Below are positions 35,720 through 44,829 of a DNA stretch of 64,000 nucleotides, in pieces. The translations under genes were made by a program, and so were the position numbers. Source of the stretch: Hyphomicrobium sp. (lineage in GTDB: Bacteria > Pseudomonadota > Alphaproteobacteria > Rhizobiales > Hyphomicrobiaceae); NCBI RefSeq assembly GCF_019753045.1, contig NZ_JAIELN010000002.1:124001-188000 (forward strand). The letters run 5' to 3'. The notes beneath the pieces were generated by a model. It saw only the letters and a program-made list of their open reading frames with translations. It was not told the DNA's origin and made no database searches. Every line of letters starts with the position of its first letter. Position 1 is the first letter of the stretch.

Positions 35720-36571
35720 GTGGATTGTCCTATTTCACAATCTGAGCAAACCCGCGTTCTTGTCCTCGAAGCATCGCGGACCGAGCGGAATTACTGGTCC
35801 GACCTTTGGCATTATCGCGAGCTGTTTGCCATCCTTGCCTGGCGCGACGTCGCGGTGCGCTACAAACAGACGGTCATGGGTGTCGCCTGGGCAATCGTCC
35901 GGCCGCTGGTGACGATGATCATCTTCACAATCGTGTTCGGCAAGCTCGCGAAACTTCCGAGCGACGGGGATGTGCCGTATCCCATCCTCGTGTTCGCCGG
36001 CATGCTTCCGTGGTTCCTGTTTTCGAGCATTCTGAGCGAAGCTTCGAACAGCCTCATAAGCAACGCCAGCCTGATCAGTAAGGTCTATTTCCCGCGCCTG
36101 ATCGTGCCGGTGTCCGCAGGTGTCGTCGCGCTCGTCGATTTCATGATCAACCTCGCAATCCTTTTTGGCTTGATGGCGTGGTATGAGTTTGTACCGGGCT
36201 GGCACATTGTGTTTCTTCCCGCGTTTATTGCGTTTGCCGTCGTGGCGAGCCTTGGACCGGCGCTCTTCATCACAGCGCTGAACGTCAAATACCGTGACGT
36301 CCGGTATGCGATCCCCTTTGCGATCCAGTTTGGCCTCTACGTTTCGCCAGTGGGCTTCTCGAGCGAGATCATCCCCGCGGATATGCGGTTCCTTTACAGT
36401 CTCAACCCGGTCGTCGGCGTTATTGATGGATTTCGTTGGAGCCTTCTCGGAGGCGAGAGCCAGCTCTACATCCCGGGTTTTTTGGCGAGCCTCGGCGTTA
36501 CGGCTTTTATGATGTGGTACGGGCTCAGATACTTTCGCGGCGCCGAACGTGCATTCGCGGATCTCGTGTAA
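35720..36571 (+). CDS. ABC-2 polysaccharide export permease (Wzm-type)
   Basis: 283 residues from a GTG start. A short cytoplasmic N-terminus with YWSDLWHYRELFAILAWRDV is followed by VRYKQTVMGVAWAIVRPLVT, the amphipathic entry motif of the Wzm/KpsM group. About six helices follow, then FITALNVKYRDVRYAIPF and PVGFSSEIIP. It forms the membrane part of an exporter of lipid-linked O-antigen or similar glycan. The ATPase gene follows 12 bases later. Confidence 0.92.
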   Translation: MDCPISQSEQTRVLVLEASRTERNYWSDLWHYRELFAILAWRDVAVRYKQTVMGVAWAIVRPLVTMIIFTIVFGKLAKLPSDGDVPYPILVFAGMLPWFLFSSILSEASNSLISNASLISKVYFPRLIVPVSAGVVALVDFMINLAILFGLMAWYEFVPGWHIVFLPAFIAFAVVASLGPALFITALNVKYRDVRYAIPFAIQFGLYVSPVGFSSEIIPADMRFLYSLNPVVGVIDGFRWSLLGGESQLYIPGFLASLGVTAFMMWYGLRYFRGAERAFADLV

Positions 36572-36583
36572 GGCTTCGTTCCG

Positions 36584-37852
36584 TTGAGGAGAGACGTCGT
36601 CATACGCGCCGAACACCTCGGCAAGCGTTACGTCATCGGACACCACGCCCCGCGCGAGCGTTACAGCTCGCTGCGTGATGTGGTGGCGCGCACGACAACG
36701 CGATTTTTGCGCACGGCAGTTGACGTTGCGCGGGGCCGTCAGCTCATTTCAGGTGATGAAATAGAGGAATTCTGGGCGCTGAAGGATGTCTCGTTCGAGC
36801 TCAAGCGCGGCGATGTCGTCGGGGTCATCGGCCGCAACGGAGCGGGAAAATCGACGCTTCTGAAGGTGCTGTCACGCATTACAGCACCGACGAGCGGCAG
36901 GGTTGAAATCAAGGGGCGCATCGCGAGCCTGCTGGAAGTCGGCACAGGCTTTCATCCCGAACTGACCGGGCGAGAAAACATCTTCCTCAATGGCGCCATC
37001 CTCGGCATGAGGCGCGCCGAGATCGAACGAAAGTTCGATGAAATCGTAGCGTTCGCGGAAGTCGAGAAATTCCTCGACACGCCGGTGAAGCGCTACTCCA
37101 GTGGCATGTATGTGCGCTTGGCTTTCGCTGTCGCGGCCCACCTGGAGCCGGAAATTCTCGTTGTCGATGAAGTGCTGGCGGTTGGCGACGCCGAATTTCA
37201 GAGGAAATGTCTCGGCAAGATGAAGGATGTCGCGGGACAAGGGAGAACAGTCATCTTCGTCAGCCACAACCTCGCAGCAGTCAAAGCTCTGTGTACCCGA
37301 AGCATTCTCCTCAGAACCGGCCGTGTCGAATGCGACAGTTCAGTCGATGCTGTCATCAAGCGATACGTCAGTGCGAGTGATGCTGCTCATTCGATTTCGT
37401 TTGATGAGAATAAAGGGCGGCCCGCGATCTCGGCGATCGAGGTGAGTAGCGAGGCGCTCGTCGCACGCGACTTGATCGTCGACATCCATTTTGTGTCGCC
37501 CCGGCCGCTGCACACCGCAGTCGGCGGCCTTGTGCTGCGAGCCGATACCGGCGAGCCCGTCTGGGGCTCCAACAGCCGGTTTCATCCAAGCGTAAAGATC
37601 GTCAAAGGCCTCACGCACGGAGTTCTGCGATGCGAAGCACGCCGATTACCAATTCGCTCCGGCCGGTATTCCCTGTCGGCATGGCTCGGCGATTGGCACG
37701 AGGACTATGACGCCAGGATCGATGTTTTGAGTTTCGTCATCGGAGAGGAAGACGCGCACGTCCTACGCCCGCCGGTATCCGCAGTGGGTCACCTTGATTG
37801 GCCAGCGGAATGGGGCACGGCCGAAGCGGCGTCCGTGCTTCCCGCTGCTTGA
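36584..37852 (+). CDS. ABC polysaccharide export ATPase with C-terminal domain (Wzt-type)
   Basis: 422 residues, start TTG. The Walker A is GRNGAGKS (83-90), the signature region YSSGMYVRLAF (from 171) replaces the canonical LSGGQ, as is usual in Wzt, and the Walker B is ILVVDE (191-196). About 170 extra residues follow the ATPase. In O9a-type systems this C-terminal domain binds the modified non-reducing end of the glycan and so selects the cargo. The methyltransferase and glycosyltransferases downstream are consistent with a capped chain. Confidence 0.92.
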   Translation: MRRDVVIRAEHLGKRYVIGHHAPRERYSSLRDVVARTTTRFLRTAVDVARGRQLISGDEIEEFWALKDVSFELKRGDVVGVIGRNGAGKSTLLKVLSRITAPTSGRVEIKGRIASLLEVGTGFHPELTGRENIFLNGAILGMRRAEIERKFDEIVAFAEVEKFLDTPVKRYSSGMYVRLAFAVAAHLEPEILVVDEVLAVGDAEFQRKCLGKMKDVAGQGRTVIFVSHNLAAVKALCTRSILLRTGRVECDSSVDAVIKRYVSASDAAHSISFDENKGRPAISAIEVSSEALVARDLIVDIHFVSPRPLHTAVGGLVLRADTGEPVWGSNSRFHPSVKIVKGLTHGVLRCEARRLPIRSGRYSLSAWLGDWHEDYDARIDVLSFVIGEEDAHVLRPPVSAVGHLDWPAEWGTAEAASVLPAA

Positions 37853-37896
37853 GCCGTGAGAATTTTCCCACCATCATATCCCGTCGAGATCCTCCC

Positions 37897-38646
37897 ATGA
37901 GAGACATTCCATACAACCACCAGAACAACCTGCATTCGCTTTCCGGCGCGAGGCATGCGCTGGCGTATCTTCTATCCGTGAACGAATTCTCGAGCCTTCT
38001 GGATGTTGGTGCAGGGGTTGGAAACTGGCTGCGTGCCGCGCGCGAGATGGGCATCGATGATGTGCTAGGTATCGACGGCGTTGCGGCGAATTTGGCAGAT
38101 CTTCATGTCGAAGCCAGTCGCATCAGGGTCTTTGACTTACGCGAACCGGTGTGGCTTGGAAGACGTTTCGACGTCGTGCTTTGTCTCGAAGTTGCGGAGC
38201 ATCTTCACGAGGAATGGGCGGCTACGCTGGTGCGGACTCTCTGCACGCACGGAGAGGTTATATTCTTCTCCGCTGCAGCACCGGGCCAGCACGGTGAGCA
38301 TCATGTGAATTGCCGTTGGCCGACATACTGGCAAGCCCTATTCAACGAGCGTGGCTTCGCGTGCCGGGACGATGTGCGTCCTATGATCTGGAACGACAGC
38401 ATGATCGAGCCTTGGTACCGGCAGAATATCTTTTCCGCGCGCTTCGATCCCGGATACGCAGGCAAGGAGCCGCGCATCCAGCACCTCATTCATCCCGAAA
38501 TGACATCACATATGGATTTTCCCGACTCGCCCATCGCGAAGCGGCATCTGGATCTCTCTCAAGGCAAGTATCACCCGTCTCATTATTTGCGCCTGCTCAA
38601 CCGATCCGTAGGCAAACGCTTCGGAATGCGGCTGCCAATTCGCTGA
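37897..38646 (+). CDS. Class I SAM-dependent methyltransferase
   Basis: 249 residues from the ATG at 37897; a longer frame back to 37798 overlaps the ATPase gene and is rejected. The SAM motif I is LLDVGAGVGNWLRAA, then VLGIDG, and the post-motif FDVVLCLEVAEHLHEEW. It lies between the exporter ATPase and two glycosyltransferases, so a role in methylating the surface glycan, perhaps as a chain terminator, is inferred. Confidence 0.82.
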   Translation: MRDIPYNHQNNLHSLSGARHALAYLLSVNEFSSLLDVGAGVGNWLRAAREMGIDDVLGIDGVAANLADLHVEASRIRVFDLREPVWLGRRFDVVLCLEVAEHLHEEWAATLVRTLCTHGEVIFFSAAAPGQHGEHHVNCRWPTYWQALFNERGFACRDDVRPMIWNDSMIEPWYRQNIFSARFDPGYAGKEPRIQHLIHPEMTSHMDFPDSPIAKRHLDLSQGKYHPSHYLRLLNRSVGKRFGMRLPIR

Positions 38647-38680
38647 TGTACGAGGGCCGCATCGCCTGATAGGAACCGAA

Positions 38681-39715
38681 GTGTCGAACGGCATCTCCGT
38701 CGTTATTTGCGCGCACAATAGCGCGGAGCGTATTCCGCCAACGATCCAGGCGCTCGCGCGATGCAAAGCGGAATTTCCGGTCGAGATCATTCTCGTCGAC
38801 AATAATTCGAGCGACGACACGGAGGCGCGTGCGAAGGCCGCCTGGAACGATTGCGGAAACGTCCGCTTCGCTTTCACAATCATCAGGGAATCGCAGGCCG
38901 GCTTGTCGTACGCGCGCCGCGCTGGAACGCGTGCCGCGTCGTTTGACGTCATACTGTTCTGTGACGACGATAATTGGCTCGCCGAAGACTACCTGATCAA
39001 CGCTGTGAGGATCATGCAGGATCCCACAATCGGGGCGGCAGGCGGCTGCTCGACTCCGGCGAACCCGGATGGCCTGCCGCCCTGGTTTTATACCTTCTCC
39101 TGGGGATTCGCAGTCGGCGTTCCGATATCGAGAATTGCGCATCTGCCCGATGAACCGGAAACGGAAAGACAGGTTGATGCCCTTTGGGGTGCCGGCCTCG
39201 TCACGCGGCGAGATCTCATCGCGTATCTATACACGCTACCAGGGTTTCCCGTGCTGAGCGGGCGGAAAGGCGAGAAGCTGCTGTCGGGAGAAGATATTGA
39301 GATATCCGCTTGTGTGGCCTGCGCCGGATACAAATTGATTTTCAGCGAAAGACTGCGGTTCAAGCATGCCATCGCGCCGTCGCGGCTGACGACAGCTTAT
39401 GCGAAACGCCTTTTCGCAAGCTTCGAAGAGGGGTTTGCAGTCACCGGTCAATACACGAAGATCATCGCGGCTTTCGAAGCTCCGTCGCGCGCGGCGGCTG
39501 TTGGCTGTGCTCGTATAGCCAAGCACGTTCTGCTTCTCAGACTGACACGAGAAACGTTTCTGTCGCTGCTCGCGGCGCTGCGCTTGCCCGGATTGATGAC
39601 AAGCGATCAGAGGCAAATCTATCGAACGGTGCAGAGCGTTCGTGCGCATGGTTCCGTGCAGCACAAGCCCGTGCGGTCGGCACTGCGAAACGTAGCGTCC
39701 GAAAACCCGGCTTAG
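38681..39715 (+). CDS. GT2 family glycosyltransferase
   Basis: 344 residues from a GTG behind AGGAA. It has a GT-A fold start (ISVVICAHNSAERIPPTIQAL), IILVDNNSSDDT, and the metal motif CDDDNWLAEDYL. The C-terminal part is helical and not membrane-spanning in a clear way. It should add a sugar to the glycan exported by the neighbouring ABC system; donor and acceptor are unknown. Confidence 0.88.
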   Translation: MSNGISVVICAHNSAERIPPTIQALARCKAEFPVEIILVDNNSSDDTEARAKAAWNDCGNVRFAFTIIRESQAGLSYARRAGTRAASFDVILFCDDDNWLAEDYLINAVRIMQDPTIGAAGGCSTPANPDGLPPWFYTFSWGFAVGVPISRIAHLPDEPETERQVDALWGAGLVTRRDLIAYLYTLPGFPVLSGRKGEKLLSGEDIEISACVACAGYKLIFSERLRFKHAIAPSRLTTAYAKRLFASFEEGFAVTGQYTKIIAAFEAPSRAAAVGCARIAKHVLLLRLTRETFLSLLAALRLPGLMTSDQRQIYRTVQSVRAHGSVQHKPVRSALRNVASENPA

Positions 39716-39738
39716 CGCCGCGTAGATCCGGGGTAACG

Positions 39739-41112
39739 TTGAACGTCCTCGCCATCGAACGGCCGTCTATCTCCGGCGTTCAGACATGTCTTCACTTGGT
39801 CGGAGCTTCGAGCGTCACGGGTGGCGGAGGCTCGAATACGTTCGTGCGCGCGCTGGCGAGGCGCCAGGCCAATCTCGGTTGGAAGCCGATCGTTGTCCTC
39901 AATCAAGCGAACGGAGATTGTGCGGCCCCGTCACTTCCTATCGTGCCGCCTGAGCGAAATACCTCAACGCTGGACATGCGCGTGCTGCCGCCAGTTCTGG
40001 GGACGGACCGAAAAGCTTATTATGCGCGCCGCCCGAACGCCGCGCCTGGAGTGCGCGAATTATTTGCCGAGACAATGCCCGCCGTCGTGCACTTCCATAC
40101 CCTCGGTCTCGCGGCCGGCATGTTGCACCTCGAGGCCGCGAAGGCGATCGGAGCTCGAACAATCGTAACCTACCACACCGGAGGCATTTCCTGCCCGCAA
40201 ACCGCGTTGCTCGAGAACGGGTTCTCGCCCTGCGACGGACGCCTTGAGATTGCTCGCTGCACGCGCTGCCGTCTGGCAAATCGCGGCATGCCGGTGAAAC
40301 TTGCAGAGCTTCTCGCGCGAATCGAAGTCGGAGAGGGCAGTGGGGGCGACGAGTCCATCATCGGTCGCCTCATCTCATCGCGTTCGATGACAAAAGCTTT
40401 TATCGCTTCGTTTCAATCGGCGATCGAGTTGATAGATGTCTTCCACATCCAGTCACGGTGGATCGCTGACGTCCTTCGCCGGAACGGCGTGCCCGACGAT
40501 AAAATGGCGTTCGTCGAGATGGGAGTCTCGCAAGAGCCTGTCGCGGCCGGTGACCACATTTGCGAAGCATTCAATGATGCGCGGCCTTTGCGGTTGGTGT
40601 TCGCGGGGCGATGCAGCGACGTCAAGGGAGTAGAGACGATTCTCGGCGCCTTGAAACAAATTGATAAACAGGCGCCAGTATCTATCTCACTGCTTGGATC
40701 GGGCTGGGACTCTGATTACGGAAGGCGCCTGTTCGGGCCATTTACGGGAGACAAAAGACTGCTCGCGCCGCGGGTTGTTGCTGCGGAGCAAATGCTCCAC
40801 GAGCTCGTTACGCATGACGCCTGCCTGGTGCCGTCGGTGTGCCTGGAGACGGGGCCGCTAGCCGTCTATGAGGCTATGGCCGCGGGACTTCCGGTGATCG
40901 GCAGTCGCCTGGGCGGCATATCGGAGCGAATTCGCGACACAGTCGATGGGTTGTTATTCTCGCCCGGAAACGCAACGGAGCTAGCGAAGACAATTGAGTA
41001 CGTTCTCGCCGCACCGGGCGAGCTCCGTAAGCTCCGCCGCAATATTCGCCCGCAACGTACCTTCGATGATATGGCGCGGGAGCTCGATGCGATTTATCGG
41101 GGTCGCAACTAA
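39739..41112 (+). CDS. GT4 family glycosyltransferase
   Basis: 457 residues from a TTG at 39739; an open frame extends back to 39310 but lies over the previous gene and is rejected. The GT-B fold is shown by an N-terminal nucleotide-fold start (LNVLAIERP), a glycine-rich loop (TGGGGSNTFVRALARR), the second-half motif RLVFAGRCSDVKGVETIL, and the donor-site EAMAAGLPVIGSRLGG. A cysteine-rich insert (CPQTALLENGFSPC and CTRCRLA) in the middle is unusual and might bind metal. It is the last gene of the polysaccharide cluster. Confidence 0.87.
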   Translation: MNVLAIERPSISGVQTCLHLVGASSVTGGGGSNTFVRALARRQANLGWKPIVVLNQANGDCAAPSLPIVPPERNTSTLDMRVLPPVLGTDRKAYYARRPNAAPGVRELFAETMPAVVHFHTLGLAAGMLHLEAAKAIGARTIVTYHTGGISCPQTALLENGFSPCDGRLEIARCTRCRLANRGMPVKLAELLARIEVGEGSGGDESIIGRLISSRSMTKAFIASFQSAIELIDVFHIQSRWIADVLRRNGVPDDKMAFVEMGVSQEPVAAGDHICEAFNDARPLRLVFAGRCSDVKGVETILGALKQIDKQAPVSISLLGSGWDSDYGRRLFGPFTGDKRLLAPRVVAAEQMLHELVTHDACLVPSVCLETGPLAVYEAMAAGLPVIGSRLGGISERIRDTVDGLLFSPGNATELAKTIEYVLAAPGELRKLRRNIRPQRTFDDMARELDAIYRGRN

Positions 41113-41133
41113 AAAGCCGGGCGTATTCCCGGC
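41111..41133 (-). terminator. Hairpin with T run on the minus strand
   Basis: GCCGGG (41116-41121) pairs with CCCGGC (41128-41133). The five A residues just before it become TTTTT after the stem on the minus strand. No minus-strand gene ends here, so it would stop antisense transcription entering the polysaccharide operon, or be accidental. Confidence 0.35.
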
Positions 41134-41234
41134 GTTGCCGCGGAACCACGCCGTGGCGGAAGGGTTTGCAGATCGATTGAGGCGGGCCGGATTCACCAGA
41201 TCGGATCCGCGTACTCGAAAGGATCTAAGCACCT

Positions 41235-41681
41235 ATGTCGCGTGTCGTTGGCATCGACCATATTTCCGTCCGCGTGAGCGATTTCTCGAAATCGAAGGCC
41301 TTCTACAGCGGGCTCTTTGAATTTCTCGAATTCGAAGTATTGGACGAATACGACGACTCGATTGGCTGGACGAACGGGAAAACACGATATTGGATTTCCC
41401 AAGCCGACGCCGTAGGACGAAAGCACAAGCACAGAACCGGCGACGTAGGGCTGCACCACTACGCGTTCCAGCTGCGCAACAGAAAGGACGTCGACGATCT
41501 CCAAACATACTTGAAGAAGCATGACGTCACGATCGTGGATCCTGCCGATGAGTATTACGACGATTACTATGCAGTTTTCTTTCTCGACCCCGATGGCATC
41601 AAGCTCGAGGGCATGAAATACGGCGAAAAGCACGAAAAAGCCGAGACGAAACATGGGAGTAATGCAGCGGCCAAGAAATGA
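41235..41681 (+). CDS. VOC/glyoxalase-like protein
   Basis: 148 residues from an ATG behind AAGGA. The vicinal-oxygen-chelate fold is indicated by IDHISVRVSDFSKSKAFYSG at the start, LHHYAFQL in the middle and the closing FFLDPDGIKLEGMKYG; His9, the His of LHHYAF and the Glu of KLEG would be metal ligands. The tail is Lys-rich. Substrate unknown; it sits between the polysaccharide and ergothioneine genes. Confidence 0.85.
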   Translation: MSRVVGIDHISVRVSDFSKSKAFYSGLFEFLEFEVLDEYDDSIGWTNGKTRYWISQADAVGRKHKHRTGDVGLHHYAFQLRNRKDVDDLQTYLKKHDVTIVDPADEYYDDYYAVFFLDPDGIKLEGMKYGEKHEKAETKHGSNAAAKK

Positions 41682-41804
41682 AGCCGCTACGTCTGTTCGC
41701 TATTGCAGCGGGTTAGGGAACCATCCAGGATAGAATGGCGTTTGACGGTTTGGTCTCAGCGGTCTGCGCGCGGCGGCGCGGGTTAGAAATCCAGAGAATT
41801 TCGT

Positions 41805-43139
41805 TTGGAACATCCTGCGGCCGGTAAGGCTCCCCCGAACCAAGGCAACGTCTCGTTTTCGCAATCTGATGGCGAGACTAGTGCGCCCGTCAGCGAAGCG
41901 CTGGAAGCTCGTCTGTTCGAGACGCGGCAACACTCTCTTCGCCTCGCCGAACCGCTGTCGGCTGAAGATATGGTGGTGCAAGCGTCCGACGATGTTAGTC
42001 CCACCAAATGGCATTTGGCGCATGTAACTTGGTTTTTCGAGAATTTCGTTTTAAGGCCGCACTTGGCCGATTACCAGGTCTTCGACGACAACTTCAATTA
42101 CTGCTTTAACTCTTATTACGAAACGCTAGGGCCGCGCCATCCGCGTCCCAAGCGCGGGATGCTGACGCGGCCAACGTCGGAGAGAGTCTTCGCTTATCGT
42201 GAGTACGTCGACGATGGTCTTCGCCGTCTTCTCGCGCGAGAAGATATCGATCGTGATGAAGTCAACCGGCTCGTTGAAATCGGCATCAACCACGAGCAGC
42301 AACATCAAGAACTGCTGCTCACCGATATTCTTGCGCTCTTTTCATCTAATCCGTTGCGCCCCGCCTATCAGGCGCAACCCGTGGGGCTCGATACCGCCGA
42401 ACCAACACCGCTGAGCTGGACACAATTCACGGGCGGTATCGTAGGAATAGGTCATTCCGGCGAAGGCTATTCATGGGACAACGAGCTGCCGTCGCACGAC
42501 GCATTGGTGCAGCCGTTCAAGCTCGCGAATAGGTTGGTGACCAACGCCGAATGGCTCGCATTCATGGAAGACGGCGGCTACGCGACGCCAACGTTGTGGC
42601 TGGCGGACGGCTGGTCGGCAATCAATCGCGAGGGTTGGGAAAGCCCGCTCTATTGGGAGAGAACAGACGGCGGCTGGTCACAGATGTCGCTCCAGGGGTT
42701 GCTTCCCGTCGTGCGCGCCGAGCCCGTTACGCACATCTCCTATTACGAGGCTGATGCGTTCGCGCGGTGGGCCGGCAAACGTTTGCCGACGGAATTCGAA
42801 TGGGAAGTCGCGGCCAACTCGACATCCAAGCACACGGCGAAATCGCCCGACGTGCTGCGACCACAAAGAAGCGATGCCTCGCAGGGTGCCGGGCCGAAGC
42901 AGCTATTTGGCCAGGTCTGGCAATGGACGGCAAGCGCATATCTTCCCTATCCGGGGTATCGGCCGCCGGCGGGTGCGATAGGCGAATACAACGGAAAATT
43001 CATGGTTGGACAGCATGTCCTGCGCGGGTCGTCGTGTGCCACGCCGTCCGGTCATTCGCGCGCGACGTATCGCAACTTCTTTTATCCCCATCAGCGCTGG
43101 CAGTTCCTCGGCTTGCGCCTCGCGGCGGAGGGTGAGTAA
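41805..43139 (+). CDS. egtB: Ergothioneine biosynthesis sulfoxide synthase EgtB
   Basis: 444 residues from a TTG start with only a weak ribosome site. An N-terminal DinB-like iron-binding part has KWHLAHVTWFFENFVL and the histidine cluster INHEQQHQELL. A C-terminal FGE-sulfatase domain has FTGGIVGIGHSGEGY, LPTEFEWEVAA and FGQVWQWTASAY. EgtB oxidatively couples trimethylhistidine (hercynine) to a thiol. The stop overlaps the egtD start by one base, so the two are coupled. The thiol donor cannot be told from sequence by eye. Confidence 0.93.
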   Translation: MEHPAAGKAPPNQGNVSFSQSDGETSAPVSEALEARLFETRQHSLRLAEPLSAEDMVVQASDDVSPTKWHLAHVTWFFENFVLRPHLADYQVFDDNFNYCFNSYYETLGPRHPRPKRGMLTRPTSERVFAYREYVDDGLRRLLAREDIDRDEVNRLVEIGINHEQQHQELLLTDILALFSSNPLRPAYQAQPVGLDTAEPTPLSWTQFTGGIVGIGHSGEGYSWDNELPSHDALVQPFKLANRLVTNAEWLAFMEDGGYATPTLWLADGWSAINREGWESPLYWERTDGGWSQMSLQGLLPVVRAEPVTHISYYEADAFARWAGKRLPTEFEWEVAANSTSKHTAKSPDVLRPQRSDASQGAGPKQLFGQVWQWTASAYLPYPGYRPPAGAIGEYNGKFMVGQHVLRGSSCATPSGHSRATYRNFFYPHQRWQFLGLRLAAEGE

Positions 43140-44104
43140 TGCGTCACATGCCAACGCTTGAAAGGTTGCCGGCGAGCGATACGGCGATCTCTGACGATTT
43201 CGGGCTGAGCGTCATCGAAGGATTGTCGCGAACGCCGAAAACACTTCCGTGCCGCTATTTTTATGACGCGCGCGGTAGCAGCCTGTTTGAGGAAATCACG
43301 CAGCTTCCTGAATATTACCCGACGCGGACCGAGATCGGAATCCTCGAAGCATGTGCCTCGGAGATCGTTGCGGGATTTTCTACCGGCGACGTACTTCTCG
43401 AATTTGGTTCAGGCTCGAGCATCAAGACCGAGATCCTCCTCGATCGCGTCGCTGATCGGGTCGTCTATGTTCCGCTCGATGTTTCCGAGGCGGCGTTGGC
43501 TGACGCCGCCGCTCGACTGGTGGATCGCTATCCCGCACTGGAAATCCGGCCGATCGTTGCCGATTTTTCGAAGCTGGTGACGCTGCCAGAGGAGTTTGCG
43601 AATTCGCGCATAACGGGATTTTTTCCGGGATCGACCATAGGAAACCTGTCGCCAAAGGAAGCGGTAGGCCTGCTGTCGAACTTCAGGAAAGTTCTGGGAC
43701 AGAGCGGACGGCTGATCATCGGCGTCGATTTGAAGAAAGATCCGAGCGTCCTTATTCGCGCCTACAACGACGCGGCCGGTGTCACCGCCGACTTCAATTT
43801 GAACCTGCTCGTGCGCATCAATCGCGAACTCGGCGGCACGTTCGATCCGGAAGCGTTCCGCCATAAGGCTCTCTATAATCCTCGTGCAGGCCGCATCGAA
43901 ATGCATCTCGTGACGGATTGCGCGCAGGACATCATCGCTTGCGGCCGTCCGTTTCATTTCGCGCCCGGCGAAAGCATCCATACTGAGAATTCATATAAGT
44001 ATACGGTTCGGGAGTTCCGTGATCTTGCCGAGAGCGCCGGCTGGAAGGCCAATCGCGTTTGGACCGACGCGGAGAAGCAATTCAGCGTTCACGAGCTGAT
44101 TTGA
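43139..44104 (+). CDS. egtD: L-histidine N-alpha-methyltransferase EgtD
   Basis: 321 residues, the usual EgtD length. It has the family hallmarks LPCRYFYDARGSSLFEEITQ, PEYYPTRTE, the SAM-binding LLEFGSGSSIKTEILLD, and FFPGSTIGNLSPKEA. EgtD trimethylates histidine to hercynine, the first step of ergothioneine synthesis. It is translationally coupled to egtB. EgtC and EgtE are not in the window; in several proteobacteria EgtB and EgtD suffice with a general lyase. Confidence 0.94.
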   Translation: MRHMPTLERLPASDTAISDDFGLSVIEGLSRTPKTLPCRYFYDARGSSLFEEITQLPEYYPTRTEIGILEACASEIVAGFSTGDVLLEFGSGSSIKTEILLDRVADRVVYVPLDVSEAALADAAARLVDRYPALEIRPIVADFSKLVTLPEEFANSRITGFFPGSTIGNLSPKEAVGLLSNFRKVLGQSGRLIIGVDLKKDPSVLIRAYNDAAGVTADFNLNLLVRINRELGGTFDPEAFRHKALYNPRAGRIEMHLVTDCAQDIIACGRPFHFAPGESIHTENSYKYTVREFRDLAESAGWKANRVWTDAEKQFSVHELI

Positions 44105-44291
44105 CGACAGTTCAGCGCGCCGCGTGTGGACTATTTCCCTGTTTTTGCCGAATTCTGCACGCGTCAGCACCCTCCGGCGGACGACTAATACGCCGCGCGT
44201 CAGCGTCCGGTTCCCTGCGTCGTGGAACTTAATGACGCGTCAAGGCATTGACGAAGGCTTATCGGGAACAGCTCACCTCACGGAGGATCAC

Positions 44292-44546
44292 ATGCTTGCC
44301 CCAGAATCGATTCTTGCCTGGATAGTTATCGGTGCAATCGCGGGTTGGCTCGCGGGTCTTCTCGTCAAGGGGTATGGCTTCGGATTGATCGGCAATATCA
44401 TCGTCGGCATTCTCGGCGCCGGTGTCGCCGGCATTCTCGCGCAAAGCATGGGGCTTTATACGGAATCGACAGCCGGGAACATCGTAGCCGCCGTTGTCGG
44501 ATCGCTGATCCTTCTCTTCGTTGTGGGACTGGTGCGACGCGCATAA
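44292..44546 (+). CDS. GlsB/YeaQ/YmgE family membrane protein
   Basis: 84 residues from the ATG at 44292 behind GGAGGA; the longer open frame to 44124 lacks a ribosome site. Three hydrophobic, Gly-rich helices are present (WIVIGAIAGWLAGLLV, LIGNIIVGILGAGVAGIL, IVAAVVGSLILLFVV), the standard build of this stress-associated family. A strong terminator follows 25 bases after the stop. Confidence 0.92.
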   Translation: MLAPESILAWIVIGAIAGWLAGLLVKGYGFGLIGNIIVGILGAGVAGILAQSMGLYTESTAGNIVAAVVGSLILLFVVGLVRRA

Positions 44547-44571
44547 GATCAATCGAGGCGTGAATGAAAGG

Positions 44572-44604
44572 CGTGCGGCCGATTTTTCGGCCGCACGTTT
44601 TTTT
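44572..44604 (+). terminator. Intrinsic terminator
   Basis: A perfect 11-bp GC-rich stem (CGTGCGGCCGA with TCGGCCGCACG, four-base loop) is followed directly by seven T residues. It ends transcription of the GlsB-type gene. Confidence 0.95.
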
Positions 44605-44727
44605 ATTCTGACTTATCTTTGGAAGCTTCGAAACACTCAGTGCTTATCCACAACGACGTTTTGGCAAAGCAGGAACTGACATGACGACCATGCCGTTTTT
44701 TTCAGGAACGGAAAAAGGAAAGCCGCC

Positions 44728-44829
44728 ATGACGCCGAACCTCTTGCCGCTTGAAATTATTCTCGCCCTGCAGTCGATAGCGGGTGCAATTATTTGCTGGA
44801 TCCTGGTCTTCGGGTCGAAGGACGGATGA
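44728..44829 (+). CDS. 33-residue single-helix protein
   Basis: ATG 44728 follows AAAAGGAAAG at good spacing and encodes MTPNLLPLEIILALQSIAGA plus a hydrophobic continuation and the charged end SKDG. It is a single predicted membrane helix. It runs from within a short region with no other + gene and overlaps the convergent gene 44789-45073 by 41 bases. Function unknown. Confidence 0.5.
   Translation: MTPNLLPLEIILALQSIAGAIICWILVFGSKDG

Noticed and set aside
35735-36646. 303-residue open frame on the - strand
   Set aside because: It is opposite the Wzm-type permease; the very charged, His-rich composition mirrors the hydrophobic codons of the real gene.
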